From Pseudomonas viridiflava (GTDB lineage: Bacteria; Pseudomonadota; Gammaproteobacteria; Pseudomonadales; Pseudomonadaceae): 55,579 nt of DNA. A model generated the notes under the pieces. That model made no database searches and was not told the DNA's origin. It saw nothing but the letters and a program-made list of their open reading frames with translations. Location: positions 1 through 55,579 of the forward strand of contig NZ_UTBZ01000212.1 of NCBI RefSeq assembly GCF_900580865.1, read 5' to 3'. Of the stretch, positions 8,828-16,650 are shown piece after piece (position 1 is the stretch's first letter; each line of letters opens with the position of its first letter). Made by a program: the position numbers and the translations under genes.

Positions 8828-9640
8828 CTACTCAACCAGTTCGCCCGCCACCTCATACTTCACCACCACCCGATTCCGATAAAGCCTCTCCCTTTCCACC
8901 AAAGCCCCCACCTGCCCTTTTTCCCTGACCTCTCGCCAAATCTCGTTCTCCCGATACACCCGCGCACCCTCTCGCACAAACCGATGCGCCTCTTGAAACA
9001 CGTGATAGCGATATTCCCTCACCCGATCACACAACAACTCCCCTTCGAGTTGTGTCTCGCCGACGTTCAATTTCAGCTGGAAGTGCCGATCCGTCGGGTT
9101 GTGCAGCACCAGATCAACGTAGTTGTAGAAAATCGCCGCCCCGGACCCGAACGGCAGCACCCTCCCCTCATCCGGAAACGGGTCGAAGCTGTGGTTGGAG
9201 CGTTCGACCACCACCAGCGGTGAATGAATGGCCATCCAGTGAATCAGGTTGCTCAGTTGGCAAATGCCACCGCCTACTCCGCGTCGAGCCTCGCCGAAGG
9301 ACAGTTCCATGCCTTCAACGTAGCCGCGCTTCACAGTCGGGCGGCCGACGAGGCGGCAGAAGGAGAAGTGTTCGCCGGGGGCGATGATGACGCTGTCGAT
9401 GGCGGCGACGGCGAGTTTGAGGTTGATGACTTTGTTGTGTTGCAGGGCGAGGTCGGAGTCGCCGAGTTTGCGGATGAGTTTTGAGGTGTGTTTGAGGTAG
9501 CGAAATGGCAGGCGCTCGGCTGCGGCGACGGGGCGTGCGTAGCGTTTGCTAGAGCAGCGCCAGGCAATCTGGCGGAACAGTCTTTTTTGCCACACGCGCA
9601 GCCAGTACAAGGCCGGGTGGTAGAGGGAAAGTGGTTTCAT
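8828..9640 (-). CDS. VanW family protein
   Basis: A protein of about 270 residues with the VanW core: PGEHFSFCRLVGRPTVKRGY, then GVGGGICQLSNLIHW, NHSFDPFP and a region in which a polar chain ends in YNYVDLVLHNPT. VanW proteins accompany some vancomycin-resistance clusters but are widespread elsewhere and have no established biochemical role. ATG at 9640 is used; a GTG three codons upstream (9649) is an alternative, and neither has a strong ribosome site (AAGGAAG lies rather far upstream). The gene stands alone, divergent from the glycosyltransferase gene at 9825. Nothing here suggests antibiotic resistance. Confidence 0.85.
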   Translation of the reverse strand: MKPLSLYHPALYWLRVWQKRLFRQIAWRCSSKRYARPVAAAERLPFRYLKHTSKLIRKLGDSDLALQHNKVINLKLAVAAIDSVIIAPGEHFSFCRLVGRPTVKRGYVEGMELSFGEARRGVGGGICQLSNLIHWMAIHSPLVVVERSNHSFDPFPDEGRVLPFGSGAAIFYNYVDLVLHNPTDRHFQLKLNVGETQLEGELLCDRVREYRYHVFQEAHRFVREGARVYRENEIWREVREKGQVGALVERERLYRNRVVVKYEVAGELVE

Positions 9641-9824
9641 CCGTGACACAGCGGCGCGCGCCGTTTCTTCCTTGAACCGTGAGAGGGGCGCGCATTTTAT
9701 CCGGTAATGACCGGCAGCACCCCATGCATTTCACAAGACCAGCGGTCTCACTTCGACACACTCTCCCTGCCACCAAATCCGCAAATTAAGGTTCGACTAA
9801 GGTTGCATCGCTACGATCGCGGCC

Positions 9825-10670
9825 ATGAAACCTGTTGCCTTTGAATCGCAGATGAGTCCTTCCGACATGAAAGCGTTTGATTTACCAACCCAGCCAGCGT
9901 CGAATTTCAGCCTTGTCTTGGTAAATTACAAAACCCCGGACATCACCCGTATGTGCCTCGAGCTTTTGCGTGAGCACGTCCAGGAGCAGCGCATTCCGGT
10001 GTGGGTGGTCGATAACGATTCGGCGGATGCCAGTCTGGATTACTTGCGCACGCTCGACTGGATCAACTTGATCGAACGGCCTTCGCCGGGCAAGGAAGCC
10101 GGGCATATTGCGCACGGTAAAGCACTGGATCTGGCGCTGGAAAAAGTCGACACCGATTATCTGTTTCTGTTGCACACCGATACCTTTGTCTACGACAAGG
10201 AGGTGTTTGCCATGATGATGCGCGAGTGCACGAAGACCCCGGACATGGCCGCAGTCGGTTGTGTCGAGCAACTCAATCGGGGAGTTTTGCGTGATACGTG
10301 GCGACTAACTTCGCGCTTTTGCAAGCACTATGTTCGCAAAGCAAAAGTGCGTCTGGGCCTGCGCTCGAAAATGCCAAGACCCTACAAAGAAACTCATCTG
10401 AAAAGTTTCTGTACATTGTGGAATGCGCGTTTGATGAAGTCCCAAGGCTTGCACTTCTGCATGGATGAAGAGGTGCCGGGTTATACGCTGCAAGATCGAA
10501 TGAGCAGCCTGGGCTATGGCATCAAGTTTTTGTCGCCGCGCAAGATTTTCAGTTATCTGGACCACATCCAGTCAGGAACCGTCGCCGCTGCAGGCACCTA
10601 CGGCAAAAATCACCGCAGGACGAAAATGTATCAGGCGACGTTGAAGCGCCTCCAAGGGCAACAAGCCTGA
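9825..10670 (+). CDS. Family 2 glycosyltransferase
   Basis: A 281-residue GT-A fold enzyme. LVLVNYKTPDITRMCLELL at ~30-48 is the nucleotide-binding start, VWVVDNDSADASLDYL follows, and FLLHTDTFVYDKE at ~125 supplies the DxD-like metal motif (HTDT). A second conserved part (WNARLMKSQGLHFCMDEEVPGY) fits the acceptor side. It transfers a sugar from a nucleotide donor; donor and acceptor cannot be told. No membrane helix is visible. It is a single gene with a strong terminator directly downstream and is separated by 8 kb from the main polysaccharide cluster. Confidence 0.85.
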   Translation: MKPVAFESQMSPSDMKAFDLPTQPASNFSLVLVNYKTPDITRMCLELLREHVQEQRIPVWVVDNDSADASLDYLRTLDWINLIERPSPGKEAGHIAHGKALDLALEKVDTDYLFLLHTDTFVYDKEVFAMMMRECTKTPDMAAVGCVEQLNRGVLRDTWRLTSRFCKHYVRKAKVRLGLRSKMPRPYKETHLKSFCTLWNARLMKSQGLHFCMDEEVPGYTLQDRMSSLGYGIKFLSPRKIFSYLDHIQSGTVAAAGTYGKNHRRTKMYQATLKRLQGQQA

Positions 10671-10706
10671 GGGGCAGACCTCGACTTAATTCACGGCAAA
10701 CAAAAA

Positions 10707-10735
10707 GGGCGACTGTAAAGTCGCCCTTTTTTTTT
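10707..10735 (+). terminator. Rho-independent terminator of the glycosyltransferase gene
   Basis: A perfect 8-bp stem GGGCGACT/AGTCGCCC with a 4-nt loop (GTAA) is followed by nine T. It lies 36 bp after the stop codon at 10670. Confidence 0.95.
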
Positions 10736-10767
10736 GCAGAAATTGTATACAACTACTCCGAAGAGGT

Positions 10768-10830
10768 GTTCGCCCAGTGTAATGGCCTGGCAATCCATGC
10801 ACCGGTAAAGAGCCCTGACACTGGGCGAAC
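10768..10830. repeat. Perfect 13-bp inverted repeat with 37-bp spacer
   Basis: GTTCGCCCAGTGT (10768-10780) is exactly inverted at 10818-10830. It lies in a 340-bp gene-free stretch after the terminator at 10735. No open frame is present between the arms. It may be a structured RNA, a regulatory site or the remains of a small mobile element. Confidence 0.7.
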
Positions 10831-10954
10831 GGGGAGGATTTTAATTGAAGTTGGCAGATATGTCCTCATGCTTAAACATGAAATTTATGTACCAGAAAGT
10901 TAAAAACTGTGTACCACCGATATTTACCGGGAAACTTCCTACAGGTTCTTTTAT

Positions 10955-10994
10955 ATGATTGTTCTCATACTTAAAGCTGTACAAGAACAATCAT
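10955..10994. repeat. 11-bp inverted repeat, possible terminator for the gene at 11011
   Basis: ATGATTGTTCT (10955-10965) is inverted at 10984-10994 with an 18-nt loop, 17 bp beyond the stop codon of the minus-strand exported-protein gene. The surroundings (10831-11010) are AT-rich and hold nothing else that I recognise. The lack of a T run on the minus strand makes a terminator role uncertain. Confidence 0.5.
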
Positions 10995-11010
10995 TCTGTA
11001 GAGCTAATGC

Positions 11011-11595
11011 TCAACTTTCGTGTTGACTAGTCACTTTCAAGATATCGGTGTAAGTGACAATAACGCTCTGCCCTTCCTTCAGATCTTTCAGTTTGGCTTG
11101 AATTTCAGGCTTTTTCACGTCGAGGACTTTCGATACGCCCGCCGGGTTTTGCAGGGTCACCTGATTAGTCTTCAAATCAATTTTGGTGATTTTCAATTGC
11201 ACCTGAACCTGGCGATACGCCTCGCCACCGGGGTTATCGCTGCCCGGGGCCTTACGCAGCTCACCGGTACGTTCGGTGGTGCCAGGCAGACCTTTATCCA
11301 CATCGGTGTCGAGGTAAGCAGCGACGGAACGCTGTACCTGGATGTTGACCTGATCGCCGGCCTTGAGATTGGCGAGGTTTTTCGCCTTGTCGCTGAGCTG
11401 AACATGAACCGGTTTGCCATCGGCGCCTTCGAGCACAACCTGATGGTTGGCGGCATCGACGGAGATCACTTTGGTGGTGACCTGATCGGCTTCAACAGTG
11501 GCAGACAGCGGAATATCGGCAGCCAAAGCGCCGAAGCTGGTGGCGGACAGTACGGTTGCGAGGGTGATGGCCTTGGCCAGTGCGTTGAGCTTCAT
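11011..11595 (-). CDS. Exported protein of unknown function with two similar beta-rich motifs
   Basis: A 194-residue protein with a clear signal peptide (MKLNALAKAITLATVLSATS, cleavage after GALA). The mature part contains two related segments: VISVDAANHQVVLEGADGK with a following Lys-rich stretch and GDQVNIQVQ, and later KITKIDLKTNQVTLQNPAG followed by GQSVIVTYTD. This looks like a duplicated small beta-barrel, but I cannot name the family. ATG 11595 is chosen because the signal peptide begins there and AGGGA lies upstream; the frame itself is open further. It probably acts in the periplasm. It ends in the convergent intergenic region with two inverted repeats. Confidence 0.8.
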   Translation of the reverse strand: MKLNALAKAITLATVLSATSFGALAADIPLSATVEADQVTTKVISVDAANHQVVLEGADGKPVHVQLSDKAKNLANLKAGDQVNIQVQRSVAAYLDTDVDKGLPGTTERTGELRKAPGSDNPGGEAYRQVQVQLKITKIDLKTNQVTLQNPAGVSKVLDVKKPEIQAKLKDLKEGQSVIVTYTDILKVTSQHES

Positions 11596-11680
11596 AAGCA
11601 ATACTTTCCCTGTGATGAATGGCAGCGCCCGGCGCCGAATTGATTTCGGCGACGAACGTGCCACTGAGCATAGACGCTGT

Positions 11681-11878
11681 TCAGGGCTTGGCTTTGGTTT
11701 GTGCCGGAGAGGATTGTTGCTTGGCGGTGTCCTGCGCGGTGGACTCGCCACTGGGCGTGCCTTTGCCGGAGTTTTCACGCTGTTTCGGGTCGGTGGGGCG
11801 CAGGGCGTCGTTGTCGCGTTCGGTTTCGCCCGGTGGACGGGGTTCGTCGGGGTGTTCGCCTTGGGTGATCGGTTTCAT
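11681..11878 (-). CDS. Small hydrophilic proline-rich protein
   Basis: A 65-residue, very polar protein (MKPITQGEHPDEPRPPGETE ... AQTKAKP) with no cysteine, no membrane segment and a low-complexity composition that suggests disorder. ATG 11878 has GAGGA 8 nt upstream. It starts 10 bp after the stop of the gene at 12131, so the two are probably co-transcribed. The function is unknown. Confidence 0.6.
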   Translation of the reverse strand: MKPITQGEHPDEPRPPGETERDNDALRPTDPKQRENSGKGTPSGESTAQDTAKQQSSPAQTKAKP

Positions 11879-11888
11879 GGGGTGGTCC

Positions 11889-12131
11889 TCAGGCTTCGGG
11901 GTCGTCGAGTTCACGGGCGACGTTGATCGCGGGTGAATCCTTATGCAGGTTGTCGGCCTTAGCGCGCAGGAGCTGCCATTGTTCAACGTCGATGGCGCCT
12001 TGGCCGAGCATATCGTCGGCGATGCGTTGCAGGTCGAAGTAATGCGCGTCGGGGGATTGCTGCCAGTAGGTTTCGTCGTCGAACAGGCGTTGCCAGGTGG
12101 TCATGTCTGGGGGTTGCAGGTCGTCGCTCAT
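11889..12131 (-). CDS. Small acidic protein of unknown function
   Basis: An 80-residue soluble protein (MSDDLQPPDMTTWQRLFDDE ... ELDDPEA), acidic and Trp/Gln-rich, predicted mainly helical. ATG 12131 has GAGGA 6 nt upstream; the frame continues upstream but only into the palindromic repeat. It is the first gene of a two-gene unit with the hydrophilic protein at 11878. I do not recognise a domain. Confidence 0.65.
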   Translation of the reverse strand: MSDDLQPPDMTTWQRLFDDETYWQQSPDAHYFDLQRIADDMLGQGAIDVEQWQLLRAKADNLHKDSPAINVARELDDPEA

Positions 12132-12196
12132 GGCAAATCCTCGACAGGTTTCTCTGTAGAGGACAACACAGTAAGCCGAGTTCAAACCGATCCTTT

Positions 12197-12278
12197 GTAG
12201 GAGCTGCCGAAGGCTGCGATCTGTTGAGGTTGCTTTTAAAACCAAGATCAAAAGATCGCAGCCTTCGGCAGCTCCTAC
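12197..12278. repeat. GTAGGAGCTGCCG-type palindromic repeat, copy 1
   Basis: GTAGGAGCTGCCGAAGGCTG is inverted at the right end (CAGCCTTCGGCAGCTCCTAC). The left arm has diverged from the consensus after GATCT. Other copies are at 37648, 38605 and 45787. It separates the small-protein unit from the lipocalin gene. Confidence 0.9.
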
Positions 12279-12297
12279 AGGGATTTGCGGATACTTT

Positions 12298-13365
12298 TCA
12301 GTACCCGGTCATTTCCAGATAGCCCCGGCCGGGATGACTGCCGCGGATGTGCACCGGGCCTTCCCAGTAAGGGATGCGCAGGTTCATCCAGGCATTGGGG
12401 TTGAGCGCGTCGAGGGTGATGTCGAGGTGTTTGTCGGGGATGCTGATCGACCATTTCACCGGCATCGCGCGGCCGGCGACTTTGGCGGTGTCCTGCGGAG
12501 TGAGCTGAATCTGCGAACTGCGCAGGGTTTGCGTCTGACCGTCAGCAGCGATCCACGTGCCGGTGAGATACGGCGCGCCCTCTTTCTGGCGCATGCGGTA
12601 CAGCATCACGTGTTCACCGCTGTCCAGATGCAGGGAAAACCAGTCCCAACCGGTTTGATTGGCGGTCAGCGGCTGGCTGCTCCATTCGCGATCAAGCCAC
12701 GCGGGGCCACTGACGGCGTAGCTCTGGCCGTCAATCTGCAAGGTGCCGCTGGCCTGGAAAAATGGCTGACTGTAGTAATACGACGCCTGACCTTCTTCGG
12801 ATTTCTGACTGAAACCCTTGTCCCCCTGCAACACCAATGGACGGCTGGAAGTGAGGTGCAGTTGATAGGCAAAATCCTTGTCGCGAGCGCTGAGTTGCAG
12901 GTCGCTCAAGGGATCCTGCGCCTGACTGGCGAACCGCCAATCGTCGATCCACGCCTCGAACGGCGCCAGCCGCACACCGGCCTGCCCTACTCCACCTCGG
13001 GCGTAGCGTTCGGCGGCGTGATGCACCGTGCTGGAAGTAACCGCAGCGTGCCCCAGCCAGATCGTCTGATCAGCCCACCCGGCCTGCTCCGCCATAGGTT
13101 TCAGCGCACTGCGAAACAGCGTCCACTGCACGCCGAATTCATTGCCCTGCGGATCCTTGAGATTGGCGGTGACGTACCACCACTCGATACGAAACCCGTC
13201 ATGCGCAGCGTGATCCGCCGGAAAACTGAACACCCGCCCCGGCACCACCGGCGTAAACGCCAACGCCTGATCGCCCATGCCGGCGAAGCCTTTTTGCTCC
13301 GGCGCCGATTGATCGCAACCACCGAGCAGCAACAAAACCAGGAGCACAACGAGGTTAATCCTCAT
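12298..13365 (-). CDS. AttH/CrtC-like lipocalin-fold lipoprotein
   Basis: A 355-residue protein with a lipoprotein signal (LLVLLLLGGC, Cys near residue 17). The AttH/CrtC double-lipocalin features follow: DGFRIEWWYVTANL at ~57, GVQWTLFRSAL, and SGPAWLDREWSSQPL at ~210, then a second barrel ending SHPGRGYLEMTGY. AttH-like proteins are encoded with FtsX-type ABC transporters and are thought to bind a hydrophobic ligand; the enzymatic activity of CrtC (hydration of carotenoids) is not expected here. ATG 13365 has GAGGA 8 nt upstream and overlaps the permease gene by 11 bp. Residue choice at the start is firm, ligand unknown. Confidence 0.85.
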   Translation of the reverse strand: MRINLVVLLVLLLLGGCDQSAPEQKGFAGMGDQALAFTPVVPGRVFSFPADHAAHDGFRIEWWYVTANLKDPQGNEFGVQWTLFRSALKPMAEQAGWADQTIWLGHAAVTSSTVHHAAERYARGGVGQAGVRLAPFEAWIDDWRFASQAQDPLSDLQLSARDKDFAYQLHLTSSRPLVLQGDKGFSQKSEEGQASYYYSQPFFQASGTLQIDGQSYAVSGPAWLDREWSSQPLTANQTGWDWFSLHLDSGEHVMLYRMRQKEGAPYLTGTWIAADGQTQTLRSSQIQLTPQDTAKVAGRAMPVKWSISIPDKHLDITLDALNPNAWMNLRIPYWEGPVHIRGSHPGRGYLEMTGY

Positions 13366-15826
13366 GGGCAAACGTCCTCAGCAGATCCGCCGGTTGCGTG
13401 CGGTACAGCGAATACAGCGGCCATGCCGACGCCAGCAACGTCGCCAGCAACGCCAACCCCATCAACTGCAGCAATTGCCACGGAAACACCCGCAACGGCA
13501 GCCGCCAGCCAAACGCCTGCACATTGATCACCGCATCCAGGCACCACGCCAGCGCGATTCCCAGCGGCAACGCCAACACCAGCGTCAGCACCGCCAGCAG
13601 CCAGGTCTGACTGAGATTGAGCAGCATCAATTGCCGCCGCGTTACGCCCAGCGCCCACAGAGGTGCGAGTTGGCCGAGGCGACTTTGACTTTGCGTTAGC
13701 AGGCTGATGAACAGCGCCACGCCCGCCACCGCCAGGGTCAAGCTATTCAACGCCGCCGTCGCCGCAAAGGTCCGTTCGAATACCTGCACCGACCAGCCCT
13801 TGAGCCGCGCCTGATCGACGATGCGACTGTCATCGAGTTGAAAGCGCGCCTGCAATGCAGCTAGAAATCCCGGGATGTTCTGCGGTTCGATGCGCAGATT
13901 GAAACGGTTCGGCGTCAACTGCGGCCAGCCACGCAGCAAGTGGTTGATGTTGACCAGCAAGTGCCCCTTGGGATTGCCGTAGTCGGCGTAGATGCCGACG
14001 ATGCGCGGCGACCACGCACCATTCGGCGCAGGAATCGTCAGTCGATCACCCGCCCGTACCTTCAGCCGACGCGCCAGTTGTTCGCTGAGCATCACCGCAT
14101 CGTCGGTGGCCAGATGCGCCCACGGGTCGCTGCCACTGACATCGAGCAACGGCCAGTGCTGGCGGTAATACGCATGATCGATGATGCCGAACACCTCCGC
14201 CGGCCAGCCTTGCAACGTCACCGCGACCTGCCAGTTGGGCAGCACTGCTGCAACATTCGGCTGCTGCTTGAGCCAACTGTACATTTCCCGCGACTGGGCC
14301 GGATTGCTCGGGTTGATGTACAACTCGGCACTCAAGCGTTGTTCTAGCCAATCGTTGAAGGTCTGGCGAAAACCGGCGGTCATGCTGCCGGCGCCGATGT
14401 TGGCGGCGAGCGCCAGGAGCAACGCCATCAATGCCAGACTCAGTGCCGGCAGTTGCTGACGGCAATCGGCGAGAAACCATTGACCGAGCACCGAGCGACT
14501 GCGCCCGAGCAACTGATTCAACAGCGCGCTTAGCAACACCGGTAGCGCCAATGCGGCGCCGATCAGCAATCCGGCCATCAAGACAAAACCGCTGGCCAGA
14601 CTCTCGCCCCAGATCAATGCCACCAACGCAATCAAACCCAACAACGCTGCCAGCCAGCCTTGTCGACGCAACCAGCGTGCATATTGCTGATGCCAGGCTT
14701 GCGGATCCGCCACGGCCAACAACGGCAAACGGGCGGCGCGCAACAGACTGTTGGCCCCGGCGAGCAAGGCGCCAAGCAGGCTCAAGCCGATGCCACTGAA
14801 CCACCACCAAGTGCTCAGGCGCAACTGCCCCGCCACTTCGGCGCCGTACAAACCGCGCAGGCTGGCGGCGACATCCGGCAGCAAGACACTCGCCAGCCAA
14901 TAACCGCTGACCACGCCGAACAGTCCGCCAATCAGCGCAAGAACCCCCAACTCAACGATCAAGCACAAGATCAACATCCGCGCGCTGACCCCGCAGGCGC
15001 GCAGCGTACGCAACAAGCCGCGTCGCTGTTCCAGAGCGAGGCCAATCGCGGCGTGGACGATGAACAAGCCAACCACGAATGACAAAAAACCCAAGGCATC
15101 GAGATTGAGGTGAAAACTCTCGGTGAGTCGCGCCAGATTGTTTTCCTCGCCGCTGCTTTTGAGCTGCAACTGTCCCTTGAACACGGCCGGCAACTCGGCG
15201 TGAAAATCCTTGGGCAGCAACAAACGCGACAATTGTCCGGGTTGTTCTAGCAGTGTTTGCGCGACGCCGATGTCCACCAGCAATAGGCCGGGCGCCATGT
15301 CCTTTTGCGCGAGCAACGGCGGCAATCGCAGACCATTAGCCGTTTGCGGCGTGTCGCCTTCGCGCAGATCCAGCGCTTGTAGCGTTTCCGGTGAAATCCA
15401 CGTACTGCCTGGCGGCGTGAAGAACTCTACGACCCGTTCGATCGGCATCGCCTGCCCGGCCACCGCCGAATCGGCCGGCAGCGACACCAGTTCGATACCC
15501 ATCAATTGCAGCCGCTGATTTTCGAAGCCCTTGAGCAGCAACCGCCCCTGCAACAGCGGCGACACCGGCCAGCCCTGTCGACGTAGATCAACGAACCATT
15601 GCTGCGCAAAAGTCGCCCCGTTTGGCGTGCTGAGACTGGCCTGCGGTTCGCCGCCGATCAATTGGCTGGCCCGCGCGTAACTGTCGCGCGCCTGACTGTT
15701 CAGCGCCTCGACGCCGGTGAGCAGACTGGTCGCCAGCCACAACCCGGTCAGCACACTGAAAAACTGCACCGGATGGCGCCGCCAATGACTGAGCAGCGCA
15801 CGTAGCGTTTGCACAAAGACGATCAC
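13355..15826 (-). CDS. FtsX-family ABC transporter permease
   Basis: An 823-residue membrane protein. An N-terminal helix (~20-40) is followed by a periplasmic MacB-type domain, then helices at ~245-265, ~290-320 and ~340-360 (FtsX module), further helices at ~385-430 and ~465, a second periplasmic domain and three C-terminal helices (~690-810). Two FtsX modules in one chain is the YbbP/AttF-AttG arrangement rather than the four-helix MacB form. The start is GTG 15826 inside a GTGA overlap with the ATPase gene. With its partners it probably works as a mechanotransmitter or a lipid/lipoprotein extractor rather than a classical solute transporter. Confidence 0.88.
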   Translation of the reverse strand: MIVFVQTLRALLSHWRRHPVQFFSVLTGLWLATSLLTGVEALNSQARDSYARASQLIGGEPQASLSTPNGATFAQQWFVDLRRQGWPVSPLLQGRLLLKGFENQRLQLMGIELVSLPADSAVAGQAMPIERVVEFFTPPGSTWISPETLQALDLREGDTPQTANGLRLPPLLAQKDMAPGLLLVDIGVAQTLLEQPGQLSRLLLPKDFHAELPAVFKGQLQLKSSGEENNLARLTESFHLNLDALGFLSFVVGLFIVHAAIGLALEQRRGLLRTLRACGVSARMLILCLIVELGVLALIGGLFGVVSGYWLASVLLPDVAASLRGLYGAEVAGQLRLSTWWWFSGIGLSLLGALLAGANSLLRAARLPLLAVADPQAWHQQYARWLRRQGWLAALLGLIALVALIWGESLASGFVLMAGLLIGAALALPVLLSALLNQLLGRSRSVLGQWFLADCRQQLPALSLALMALLLALAANIGAGSMTAGFRQTFNDWLEQRLSAELYINPSNPAQSREMYSWLKQQPNVAAVLPNWQVAVTLQGWPAEVFGIIDHAYYRQHWPLLDVSGSDPWAHLATDDAVMLSEQLARRLKVRAGDRLTIPAPNGAWSPRIVGIYADYGNPKGHLLVNINHLLRGWPQLTPNRFNLRIEPQNIPGFLAALQARFQLDDSRIVDQARLKGWSVQVFERTFAATAALNSLTLAVAGVALFISLLTQSQSRLGQLAPLWALGVTRRQLMLLNLSQTWLLAVLTLVLALPLGIALAWCLDAVINVQAFGWRLPLRVFPWQLLQLMGLALLATLLASAWPLYSLYRTQPADLLRTFAHED

Positions 15827-16476
15827 GTCAGCCGCCCGTTGGACAACACCACCCGCTGCGCCAGGCGCGCCGCGACTCGTTGGCTGTGGGTGACCATCAA
15901 CAACGTGGTCGGTGTGTCATCGAGCAATTCCAGCAACAGCCGCAGCACTTCATCACTGGTCGCCTCATCGAGGCTACCGGTGGGTTCATCGGCCAGCAGC
16001 AATTTCGGCTGCGAGGCCAATGCCCGGCCCAACGCGACCCGCTGCTGCTGGCCTCCGGAAAGTTGCTCGGGATAACGCTTGAGTAAATCGCCCAGGCCCA
16101 GACGCTGCACCAGGTGCGCCTGCCAACGCGGCTCGTGGCGCCCGGCCAGGCGCGCCTGAAAGGCCAGATTGTCTTCGACGCGCAAACTGCCGATCAGGTT
16201 GAACTGCTGGAACACCAGACCGATTTCTGTGCGCCGCCAGTTCGCCAGTTGCGCTTCGTTCATGTTTTCCAGCCGATGCTCGCCGCTGCGGATGCTGCCG
16301 CTGTCGACTTTGTCGAGACCCGCCACCAAGTGCAGCAAGGTGCTTTTGCCACTGCCGGATTCGCCCATCAACGCCAGGCTGCTGCCGGACGCGAGCGTCA
16401 GGTCGACGCCTTGCAGCACCGGCAATGGGCCTTGAGGTGTGAGATAACTTTTAAAGACGTTTTCAACACGAAGCAT
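15823..16476 (-). CDS. ABC transporter ATPase (LolD/MacB/YbbA type)
   Basis: A 217-residue ATPase with Walker A GESGSGKSTLL, signature LSGGQQQR, Walker B LLLADEPTGSLD and switch His in VTHS. The order and length fit the LolD/YbbA group that partners FtsX permeases. ATG 16476 is chosen over the longer frame because MLRVENVFKSY is the family start and the upstream part reads into a REPIN. It is the first gene of the operon ATPase-permease-lipocalin (16476 to 12298), with overlaps of 4 and 11 bp. Confidence 0.93.
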   Translation of the reverse strand: MLRVENVFKSYLTPQGPLPVLQGVDLTLASGSSLALMGESGSGKSTLLHLVAGLDKVDSGSIRSGEHRLENMNEAQLANWRRTEIGLVFQQFNLIGSLRVEDNLAFQARLAGRHEPRWQAHLVQRLGLGDLLKRYPEQLSGGQQQRVALGRALASQPKLLLADEPTGSLDEATSDEVLRLLLELLDDTPTTLLMVTHSQRVAARLAQRVVLSNGRLT

Positions 16477-16559
16477 GCCGCCACCTGATCGGTCAGTGTG
16501 GGGCAAGGATAGCGGATGGCGGTGACAGACCTGAATCTTGCGTTGAAGCAAATGGCCCC

Positions 16560-16625
16560 TTCGCGAGCAAGCTCGCTCCCACAGGTAGATCACATTTCAA
16601 ATGTGGGAGCGAGCCTGCTCGCGAA
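16560..16625. repeat. REPIN of the GTGGGAGCGAGC type, copy 1
   Basis: TTCGCGAGCAAGCTCGCTCC (left arm, continuing to CCAC) and the inverted arm GTGGGAGCGAGCCTGCTCGC are separated by about 20 bp. Each arm also contains its own small hairpin (GAGCAAGCTC). It lies between the sulfatase-like gene and the ATPase gene. Confidence 0.92.
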
Positions 16626-16650
16626 AGCGTCAGCCCAGCCCACACAAAAA

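Noticed and set aside
8828..9640. Antibiotic resistance function for the VanW-like gene
   Set aside because: No vanA/B/H/X or other glycopeptide resistance genes are present; VanW alone is widespread and does not imply resistance.
12298..13365. Carotenoid biosynthesis gene (CrtC)
   Set aside because: The protein is a lipoprotein in an ABC-FtsX operon and no other carotenoid gene is in the window; AttH-like is the better description.
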